A program made the position numbers and the translations under genes. Below are positions 1 through 4,428 of a stretch of DNA of 5,466 nt, piece by piece. The stretch covers positions 1-5,466 of the forward strand of contig CAJKVD010000068.1 in the NCBI GenBank assembly GCA_905203195.1. The letters run 5' to 3'. The notes beneath the pieces are model-generated. The model made no database searches. It was not told the DNA's origin and was given only the letters and a program-made list of their open reading frames with translations. How positions within the stretch are numbered: the stretch's first letter is position 1; the number at the start of each line of letters is the position of its first letter. The stretch comes from an uncultured Clostridium sp. GTDB taxonomy: Bacteria; Bacillota; Clostridia; TANB77; CAG-508.

Positions 1-1
1 A

Positions 2-466
2 TTTGGAATACAATGGGATTTAGTTTGTAAATATTTAGAAGTAAAAGGAGGATTATCAGTATCAGAAATTAATGAAGATAGCAGTAGCTGGGGGAATTAT
101 AGAAATATAAAAATAGAAAATATAACAATGGGAAAATATGCTATATTAGATACAGATACATCTAAATTAGGAGAATGGACAAACATAAAAAGTGTATTCA
201 CAAAGACTAATTCAGGAGAAAGCAGTAATGTTTTATTAGGAACAGGAATATCAGAATATACAAATAGAATGAATATATATGATTTTTCAGGAAATGAATG
301 GGAATGGATTTTGGAAAAATATTATGATAGCTATGATCCTTGTGCTCGCAGTGGAGGAGATTATTGTCATTCAGGCTCATATAGTCCAGCAGCTAACCGA
401 AGTTACTATAGCACAACAAAAAGCTACAACAGTATTGGCTTCCGTCCAACTTTCTATGTAAAATAA
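2..466 (+). CDS. C-terminal part of an FGE-sulfatase/C-type-lectin-fold protein, probable DGR target (5' end outside window)
   Basis: The reading frame is open from base 2 through the stop at 464-466, so the 154 codons seen are the end of a longer gene; the ATG at 128 is internal and has no ribosome binding site. The visible part begins FGIQWDLVCKYLE, continues through a Gly/Ser/Asn-rich stretch, then carries SGNEWEWILE (codons 290-319), which matches the GN-x-WEW motif of the formylglycine-generating-enzyme (SUMF1/FGE-sulfatase) family. It ends in an Arg/Ser/Tyr/Asn-rich tail with IGFRP close to the C-terminus, as in FGE-type C-type lectin folds. Real FGE enzymes activate sulfatases; DGR variable proteins use the same fold for ligand binding, and the odd tail (see the variable region entry) favours the latter. 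I recall, without being able to check, that similar tails occur on prepilin-like surface proteins of gut Firmicutes. Ligand and location are unknown because the N-terminus is missing. Confidence 0.75.
   Translation, partial: FGIQWDLVCKYLEVKGGLSVSEINEDSSSWGNYRNIKIENITMGKYAILDTDTSKLGEWTNIKSVFTKTNSGESSNVLLGTGISEYTNRMNIYDFSGNEWEWILEKYYDSYDPCARSGGDYCHSGSYSPAANRSYYSTTKSYNSIGFRPTFYVK
335..457 (+). other. Putative DGR variable region at the 3' end of the FGE-like gene
   Basis: Codon use changes abruptly here. Upstream the gene uses AGA, GGA, ATA, AAT and other A/T-ending codons. Here CGC, CGA, CGT, GGC, TTC, TAC and AAC appear in a short space, and bases 341-400 are 29/60 G+C against 17/60 in 181-240. 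Two clusters are built of NNY codons one or two substitutions away from AAC/AAT: AGT TAC TAT AGC (401-412) and AGC TAC AAC AGT (422-433). They are separated by ACA ACA AAA and followed by the conserved-looking IGFRP segment (434-448). DGRs mutate template adenines, so AAC/AAT template codons give this kind of Ser/Tyr/Asn mixture at ligand-facing sites. The limits are approximate. No template repeat or reverse transcriptase lies in the window, so the assignment is inference. Confidence 0.5.
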
Positions 467-573
467 AATTATAATTAAAAAATGATCCAAAAGCTAAAAA
501 AGTACCAAAAACAAGAAGAATTAAGAAAAAAATAAAAAAATTAAAAAATATAGCAAAAAAATTAAAAAAACTA
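467..573. other. A-tract-rich spacer upstream of the tRNA promoter (UP-element/curved DNA candidate)
   Basis: No gene is seen here. The sequence is almost pure A with short T steps. The 15-mer AAAAAAATTAAAAAA occurs at 534-548 and again at 555-569, exactly 21 bases apart, about two helical turns. The second copy ends five bases before the -35 box at 574. This placement fits an UP element and intrinsic curvature boosting a stable-RNA promoter; that function is inferred from composition and position only. Confidence 0.4.
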
Positions 574-602
574 TTGACAACTGATTAAAAATATAGTATT
601 AT
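574..602 (+). promoter_or_regulatory. Promoter of the tRNA operon
   Basis: TTGACA (574-579) is a perfect sigma-A -35 box. It is followed by a 17-base spacer and TATTAT (597-602) as the -10, one mismatch from TATAAT. Transcription should start near 608-610, giving a leader of about 20 bases before tRNA-Lys. Its near-consensus form and A-rich upstream flank suit a strong stable-RNA promoter. Confidence 0.85.
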
Positions 603-630
603 ATAAAAGCGTTATGGAGAACACGCATAT

Positions 631-706
631 GGGCTATTAGCTCAGGTGGTAGAGCACTTGACTTTTAATCAAGTTGTCCCGCGTTCGAGTCGCGGATAGC
701 TCACCA
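631..706 (+). tRNA. tRNA-Lys (anticodon UUU)
   Basis: A full cloverleaf of 76 bases including encoded CCA (704-706). The acceptor stem GGGCTAT pairs with ATAGCTC, with one G-U wobble. The D arm is GCTC/GAGC, the anticodon stem is CTTGA/TCAAG with loop CTTTTAA giving anticodon TTT, and the T arm is CCGCG-TTCGAGT-CGCGG. It decodes AAA/AAG, the codons heavily used by the genes in this window. It is the first gene of a three-tRNA operon. Confidence 0.97.
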
Positions 707-741
707 AGAACTAAATAACTAATAAAAGTTATTTAGTTCTT
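706..741 (+). repeat. Perfect inverted repeat between tRNA-Lys and tRNA-Glu
   Basis: Bases 707-720 (AGAACTAAATAACT) and 727-740 are perfect reverse complements around the 6-base loop AATAAA; the flanking A706/T741 pair makes 15 base pairs. The stem contains only three G-C pairs and is followed by TTATATT rather than a clean T run. It is therefore more likely a precursor-processing hairpin or a leaky attenuator than a full terminator. It starts directly at the CCA end of tRNA-Lys. Confidence 0.7.
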
Positions 742-749
742 TATATTAA

Positions 750-824
750 GGCCCCGTGGTCAAGCGGTTAAGACATCGCCCTTTCACGGCGGAGACATGG
801 GTTCGATTCCCGTCGGGGTCACCA
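750..824 (+). tRNA. tRNA-Glu (anticodon UUC)
   Basis: A cloverleaf of 75 bases with encoded CCA (822-824). The acceptor stem GGCCCCG pairs with CGGGGTC, with one G-U wobble. The anticodon stem TCGCC/GGCGG holds loop CTTTCAC with anticodon TTC, and the T arm is ATGGG-TTCGATT-CCCGT. It is the second gene of the operon, 43 bases after tRNA-Lys. Charged tRNA-Glu serves translation of GAA/GAG and, in organisms that use the C5 route, haem precursor synthesis; nothing here tells whether that route exists. Confidence 0.97.
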
Positions 825-845
825 ATATATATAATTATATATTTT

Positions 846-921
846 GCCACTTTAGCTCAGCTGGTAGAGCATCGCACTTGTAATGCGAGGGTCATCCGTT
901 CAAGTCGGATAAGTGGCTCCA
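846..921 (+). tRNA. tRNA-Thr (anticodon UGU)
   Basis: A cloverleaf of 76 bases with encoded CCA (919-921). The acceptor stem GCCACTT pairs perfectly with AAGTGGC. The D arm is GCTC/GAGC, the anticodon stem is CGCA/TGCG with loop CTTGTAA and anticodon TGT, and the T arm is ATCCG-TTCAAGT-CGGAT. It decodes ACA and related Thr codons, and ACA is the dominant Thr codon of the plus-strand genes here. It is the last tRNA, 21 bases after tRNA-Glu. Confidence 0.97.
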
Positions 922-923
922 AT

Positions 924-965
924 AAAGGTTAGTAGTCTTGAATATACTTGATTACTAACTTTTTT
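924..965 (+). terminator. Intrinsic terminator of the tRNA operon
   Basis: The left arm 924-937 pairs with 950-963 (14 pairs, two of them G-U) around a 12-base loop, and the T run extends through 960-965. It begins three bases after the CCA of tRNA-Thr, so it is well placed to end the tRNA transcript before the reductase gene. Confidence 0.75.
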
Positions 966-970
966 ATAAT
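965..970 (+). promoter_or_regulatory. Possible -10 box for the FabG-like gene
   Basis: A perfect TATAAT overlaps the end of the terminator T run, 21 bases before the ATG at 992. The only -35-like sequence is TTGAAT at 938-943, with a poor 21-base spacer inside the terminator hairpin. If it is used, the leader would be only about 15 bases and just contain the ribosome binding site. Read-through from the tRNA operon is the alternative. Confidence 0.3.
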
Positions 971-991
971 ATAAAAAAGGAAGAAAAAGCC

Positions 992-1726
992 ATGGAAAAA
1001 AAAGTAATAATAATAACAGGAGCATCAAGAGGAATAGGAAGAGAAATAGCAAAAACACTAGCACAAGAAGGACACACAGTAATAGCAAATTACAACAAAT
1101 CAGAAGAACAAGCCAAACAATTAAAAAAAGAACTAGAAGAAAAAGGAAAAGAAATAGAAATATATAAAGCAGACGTATCAAAAGAAGAAGAATGCAAAAA
1201 AATAGTAGAGTACACAATAAAAAAATACAAAAAAATAGATGTACTAATAAACAATGCAGGAATAGACAAACTACAACTAATAATAGATGTAACAAAAAAA
1301 GACTGGGACAATATAATAAATACAAACTTATATGGAGCATTCTGCATGAGTCAACAAGCAGCAAAAAATATGATACAAAACAAAAATGGAAAAATAATAA
1401 ATATATCATCAATATGGGGACAAATAGGAGCATCGATGGAAGTAGTGTATTCAATATCAAAAGCAGGAATAGACGGACTAACAAAAGCACTAGCAAAGGA
1501 ATTAGGACCATCAGGAATACAAGTAAACTCAATAGCACCAGGATTTATACAAACAGAAATGAATACAGATTTTAGTAAAGAAGAAATAGATAATATAAAA
1601 GAGGAAATACCATTACAAAAGCTAGGAGAAAGTGCAGACATAGCAAAATGCATAAAATGGTTAATAGATGATAGTTATGTCACAGGACAAGTAATATCAA
1701 TAAACGGAGGCTGGAGTATAACTTAA
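992..1726 (+). CDS. fabG: FabG-like short-chain dehydrogenase/reductase (3-oxoacyl-ACP reductase or EF-P 5-aminopentanone reductase, YmfI type)
   Basis: A complete 244-residue classical SDR, the usual FabG length, predicted cytosolic and NAD(P)H-dependent. Seen in order: the Rossmann dinucleotide motif TGASRGIG (9-16), the NNAG motif (87-90), and the catalytic tetrad Asn112 (in NTNLYG), Ser140 (in INISS), Tyr153 and Lys157 (YSISK). The PG motif is in APGFIQTEM (182-190) and the C-terminal TGQVISINGG is typical. A ribosome binding site AGGAAG (978-983) lies 8 bases before the ATG. FabG reduces 3-oxoacyl-ACP in fatty acid synthesis, but no other fab gene is near. The segment SSIWGQIGASMEVVYSISKAG followed by KALAKELGPSGIQVN resembles, from memory, clostridial proteins labelled elongation factor P 5-aminopentanone reductase (YmfI). 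The SDR family is certain; the substrate is not, and the symbol is family-level. Codons are almost all A-ending. Confidence 0.9.
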   Translation: MEKKVIIITGASRGIGREIAKTLAQEGHTVIANYNKSEEQAKQLKKELEEKGKEIEIYKADVSKEEECKKIVEYTIKKYKKIDVLINNAGIDKLQLIIDVTKKDWDNIINTNLYGAFCMSQQAAKNMIQNKNGKIINISSIWGQIGASMEVVYSISKAGIDGLTKALAKELGPSGIQVNSIAPGFIQTEMNTDFSKEEIDNIKEEIPLQKLGESADIAKCIKWLIDDSYVTGQVISINGGWSIT

Positions 1727-1735
1727 ATAACACAA

Positions 1736-1762
1736 AAAAGGATATTTTTAAAATATCCTTTT
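1736..1762. terminator. Bidirectional terminator between the reductase and the CBM25-like gene
   Basis: A perfect 12-pair stem, 1736-1747 with 1751-1762, closes a 3-base loop. The right arm ends in TTTT followed by AATTT on the plus strand. On the minus strand the left flank reads out as six T residues. It lies between the ends of two convergent genes (stops at 1726 and 1784), so it can serve both. Confidence 0.85.
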
Positions 1763-1783
1763 AATTTAACTAAAAATATATTA

Positions 1784-2260
1784 TTAAATCTGATTAACAG
1801 CTTTATTTTTCTTTTTATAATTTCCTGAAATCAATTTTGGAAGATAAGTAATAATTTTATAAACTGCTAAACGAACTTTTTTGCTCCATAAATAAGATTT
1901 TCGAAGTTTTCTAGGCGCACCTATAGAAGCAGGTTCATCTTCTAAAACAACCAATTCGGTTTGAGGCTTTTCTAATTGGAAAACATAATTTTGGCCATTG
2001 TTATTATCCCACTCACCATTAGAATTTCTAAAACAGAAATTAAAAGTCTCACCTTCACATAATTGCAATTCAGCTTGAAAACCTAATTCAGTTTTTTGCA
2101 TTTGAATTTCGTTTATATTATCCCAATTATAACCAAAGCCATAATGAATAAAAACATCCTCAGAACCATCTTGAAAAAATTTACCTGTATAAGATATTTT
2201 AACATTGCTATTTTCAATTAATTTATCCGTATTAAAAAATATATCTTTCATTAATTCCAT
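1784..2260 (-). CDS. Small CBM25/53-like carbohydrate-binding protein with basic C-terminal tail
   Basis: A 158-residue protein starting at ATG 2260-2258, which has AAGGAG (2274-2269) 8 bases upstream. A TTG two codons earlier lies only two bases from that site and is disfavoured. Residues ~20-97 look like a starch-binding module of the CBM25/CBM53 type: a beta-rich stretch with VFIHYGFGYNWDN (37-49), a later FNFCFRNSNGEWDNNNG (73-89), and Trp46, Trp84 and several Tyr/Phe as candidate sugar-stacking residues. No signal peptide or membrane segment precedes it, so it should be cytosolic, where glycogen-like alpha-glucan would be the likely ligand (inference). There is no catalytic domain. Residues 115-158 form a Lys/Arg-rich tail, with a possible amphipathic helix at 122-146, of unknown role. 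It is transcribed alone from its own promoter. T-ending codons dominate, unlike the plus-strand genes. Confidence 0.75.
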   Translation of the reverse strand: MELMKDIFFNTDKLIENSNVKISYTGKFFQDGSEDVFIHYGFGYNWDNINEIQMQKTELGFQAELQLCEGETFNFCFRNSNGEWDNNNGQNYVFQLEKPQTELVVLEDEPASIGAPRKLRKSYLWSKKVRLAVYKIITYLPKLISGNYKKKNKAVNQI

Positions 2261-2294
2261 TTTCAAAACTCCTTATTTATCTTTTGCTACCAAC

Positions 2295-2323
2295 ATTATA
2301 ATATTAAAAATGACAATGTGCAA
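2295..2323 (-). promoter_or_regulatory. Promoter of the CBM25-like gene
   Basis: On the minus strand TTGCAC (2323-2318) and a perfect TATAAT (2300-2295) are separated by 17 bases. The start site would be near 2288, giving a leader of about 28 bases that contains the AAGGAG site at 2274-2269. A T-rich stretch lies upstream of the -35. Confidence 0.75.
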
Positions 2324-2386
2324 GAGTTTTTTGAAAAAAAATAAAAAATTTTGTCAAAACAAGAAAAAAATAGTAAAATAAAATAA

Positions 2387-2411
2387 ATCAACATTGATAT
2401 ATTGCAATATA
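2387..2411. repeat. Pair of adjoining palindromes in the divergent intergenic region
   Basis: ATCAACATTGAT (2387-2398, arms of 5 around CA) runs directly into the perfect 14-base palindrome TATATTGCAATATA (2398-2411), sharing one base. The pair lies between the two divergent promoters, about 64 bases upstream of the minus-strand -35 and 66 bases upstream of the plus-strand -35. It could be an operator for a dimeric regulator, but in DNA this AT-rich short palindromes also arise by chance. The rest of 2324-2476 shows nothing recognisable. Confidence 0.3.
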
Positions 2412-2476
2412 ACGACATATTTGAATAAAATAATAAAACAAACATAATATAAAATAGAGATTAACATTTAAAAATA

Positions 2477-2505
2477 TTGTAAAAAAAAATTTTTTATGCT
2501 AAAAT
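2477..2505 (+). promoter_or_regulatory. Promoter of the VanW/G5 gene (extended -10)
   Basis: TTGTAA (2477-2482) and TAAAAT (2500-2505) are separated by 17 bases, and TGC directly before the -10 makes an extended -10 element. Transcription would start near 2512, leaving a leader of about 27 bases with AAGGGG (2525-2530) placed 8 bases before the ATG at 2539. Confidence 0.7.
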
Positions 2506-2538
2506 CTGAATTAGGAGAATAAATAAGGGGATAGAATT

Positions 2539-4356
2539 ATGGAGAAAGAAAAATTGAAAGAAAGAGAAGAAAATGACACAGAGGAATTTAAACAAGTACA
2601 AGAAAATTCAAAGAAAATTGAAAAAGAAAAAAAGAAAATGACAGAAAGCAAAAAGAAAAGAAAATGGATACCAATAACAATAACACTATTAATAATATTT
2701 TTATTAGTACTAATATTTTCAACAATATTTGCATTTGCAAACATAAATAAAGAAACAATAGTAAGTGGAGTAAAAATAGAAGGAATAGATGTATCAGGTT
2801 TATCAGCAGAAGAAGCAAAGGGAAAATTAGAAACAATATATAATGAAAAGCTAGAAACAGAAATACCTGTACAATATAATGAATATGAAACAACAATAAA
2901 TGCAACCCTATGTGAAACACAATACAATATAGAAGAAGCAGTAAAAGAAGCACTAAGTGTTGGAAAAAATAATAACATATTTGTAAACAACTACAATATA
3001 CTATTTGCACTTACAGGAAAGAAAAACATAAATGTAAATATGCAATTAAATGAAGAAGCAACAAAAAAAACAATAGAAGATATAGGAACAAATTTACCAG
3101 GAGTAGTGGTAGAATCTGCATATTACATAGAAAACAATAAATTAATAATAACAAAAGGAAAAAAAGGAGTAAAAATAGACACAGAAAAACTTTTACAAAA
3201 ACTAAAAGAAAAATTAAAAGGACCAGAAAAAATAGTAGACTATATAAACATACCGGTAACAGAACAAGAACCATCAGCAATTGATATAGATAAAATTCAC
3301 GAAGAAATATACAAAGAAGTGCAAGACGCATATTACACACAAAATCCTTTTGAAATACATCCAGAAGTAGAAGGAGTAGATTTTGATATAGAATCAGCAA
3401 AAAAAATGCTAGAAGAAGACAAAGAAGAATATGAAATAAAATTAAAAATAACAAAGCCAAAAGTAACAACAGATCAAATTGGAACAGAAGCATTTCCAGA
3501 TCAACTAGCAACATTTAGAACAAATTACGATGGTGGAGACAAAGATAGAACAACAAACCTACAACTAGCATGTAATAAAATAAACGGAAAAGTAATAATG
3601 CCAAACGAAACATTCTCATATAATAAAACATTAGGAGCAAGAACATCAGCAGCAGGATATAAAAATGCAAAAGTATATGAGGCAGGGCAAGTAGTAGACG
3701 GAATAGGTGGAGGAATTTGCCAAATCTCATCAACACTATATAATGCAGTATTACGAGCAAATTTAGAGATAGTAGAAAGAAGAAATCACCAATTTGTAAC
3801 ATCATATGTAGAAGCAGGAATGGATGCAACAGTAGTGTATGGGATGACAGATTTTAAATTTAAAAATACAAGAAAATATCCAGTAAAAATATTTGCATCA
3901 GCTAAAAACGGAGTAGCATCAGTATCATTATATGGTATAAAAGAAAAAGAAGAATACACATTTTCGTTTAGAACAGTTACAGTTTCTACAATACCAACAT
4001 TAACAAAATATATAGATGACCCAACACTTCCAGTGGGAACAGAAAAAGTAAAACAAAAAGGTGCAAATGGAAGAAAGACAGAAACATATATGACTAAAAT
4101 GCTAAACGGAAAAATCATATCAACAACAGTAATATCAAGAGATACATATGATGCTATGCAAAAAATAATATTAAGAGGAACAAAAGGAGCAAGCACAGAA
4201 CAAAGAACGGAGAATACTAATACAAATAATGAAAAAACAAACAACACAGCAAATAATGAACAAACAACATCAACAATAGAAAACAAAACTGAAGAAACAA
4301 AAAATGAAACACAGCCAAAAACAGATAATACAAATGCACAAACACCTACAAATTAA
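2539..4356 (+). CDS. Membrane-anchored VanW family protein with YoaR-like repeats and a G5 domain
   Basis: A complete 605-residue cell-surface protein. Residues 1-42 are a Lys/Glu-rich cytoplasmic stretch, 43-69 a single hydrophobic membrane segment with the basic KKKRK before it (inside-positive, N-in), and the rest faces outward. Residues ~72-310 look like YoaR-type peptidoglycan-binding repeats (PG_binding_4), beginning GVKIEGIDVSGLSAEEAK. The VanW domain spans ~322-452, with YDGGDKDRTTN, NETFSYN and the hallmark GGGICQISSTLYNA (390-403). A G5 domain follows (~475-549), then an Asn/Thr/Glu-rich, probably disordered tail (550-605). The Ala/Ile-rich core and the domain order match clostridial VanW proteins. 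The likely role is cell-wall binding or remodelling; biochemical function is not established for the family. The name comes from a vancomycin-resistance cluster gene, but no van genes are here and resistance should not be inferred. It is monocistronic, with its own promoter and terminator. Confidence 0.92.
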   Translation: MEKEKLKEREENDTEEFKQVQENSKKIEKEKKKMTESKKKRKWIPITITLLIIFLLVLIFSTIFAFANINKETIVSGVKIEGIDVSGLSAEEAKGKLETIYNEKLETEIPVQYNEYETTINATLCETQYNIEEAVKEALSVGKNNNIFVNNYNILFALTGKKNINVNMQLNEEATKKTIEDIGTNLPGVVVESAYYIENNKLIITKGKKGVKIDTEKLLQKLKEKLKGPEKIVDYINIPVTEQEPSAIDIDKIHEEIYKEVQDAYYTQNPFEIHPEVEGVDFDIESAKKMLEEDKEEYEIKLKITKPKVTTDQIGTEAFPDQLATFRTNYDGGDKDRTTNLQLACNKINGKVIMPNETFSYNKTLGARTSAAGYKNAKVYEAGQVVDGIGGGICQISSTLYNAVLRANLEIVERRNHQFVTSYVEAGMDATVVYGMTDFKFKNTRKYPVKIFASAKNGVASVSLYGIKEKEEYTFSFRTVTVSTIPTLTKYIDDPTLPVGTEKVKQKGANGRKTETYMTKMLNGKIISTTVISRDTYDAMQKIILRGTKGASTEQRTENTNTNNEKTNNTANNEQTTSTIENKTEETKNETQPKTDNTNAQTPTN

Positions 4357-4360
4357 TTAC

Positions 4361-4403
4361 TAAAAGACACATATTCGTTATAATAAACAATATGTGTCTT
4401 TTA
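4361..4403. terminator. Bidirectional terminator between the VanW/G5 gene and dapA
   Basis: A perfect 15-pair stem, 4361-4375 with 4389-4403, has a 13-base loop. TTTT ends the right arm on the plus strand, and the left arm supplies a T run on the minus strand. It starts five bases after the VanW stop and 25 bases before the dapA stop, in a convergent arrangement. Confidence 0.85.
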
Positions 4404-4428
4404 AAGCATTGTAAATTACAAGTAATAA

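Noticed and set aside
279..461. Overlapping 60-codon plus-strand frame inside the FGE-like gene
   Set aside because: It has no ribosome binding site and is a frame shadow of the better-supported gene, whose WEW and GFRP motifs identify the true frame.
482..535. 17-codon ORF (MIQKLKKYQKQEELRKK) after the FGE-like gene
   Set aside because: It has no ribosome binding site and A-rich DNA makes Lys/Gln/Glu codons by default; it is in frame with, but separated by stops from, the upstream gene.
827..842. 16-base perfect palindrome of A and T between tRNA-Glu and tRNA-Thr
   Set aside because: It contains no G or C, so pairing would be weak and such palindromes are expected in AT-only spacers.
631..921. 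Integration (att) site of a mobile element in the tRNA cluster
   Set aside because: tRNA genes are common targets and a DGR-like gene lies next door, but no integrase and no direct repeat of any tRNA 3' end is seen in the window.
900..1538. Long minus-strand open frame of 212 codons opposite the reductase gene
   Set aside because: It is extremely Leu/Phe-rich, overlaps a clear SDR gene and part of tRNA-Thr, and arises because A-ending sense codons leave few antisense stops. The same holds for the antisense frames opposite 2539-4356.
2261..2266. TTG start two codons upstream for the CBM25-like protein
   Set aside because: It lies only two bases from the AAGGAG site, whereas the ATG at 2260 has an 8-base spacing.
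2539..4356. Vancomycin resistance gene
   Set aside because: VanW-domain proteins are widespread in Clostridia without glycopeptide resistance; no vanA/B-type ligase, vanH, vanX or two-component genes are present.
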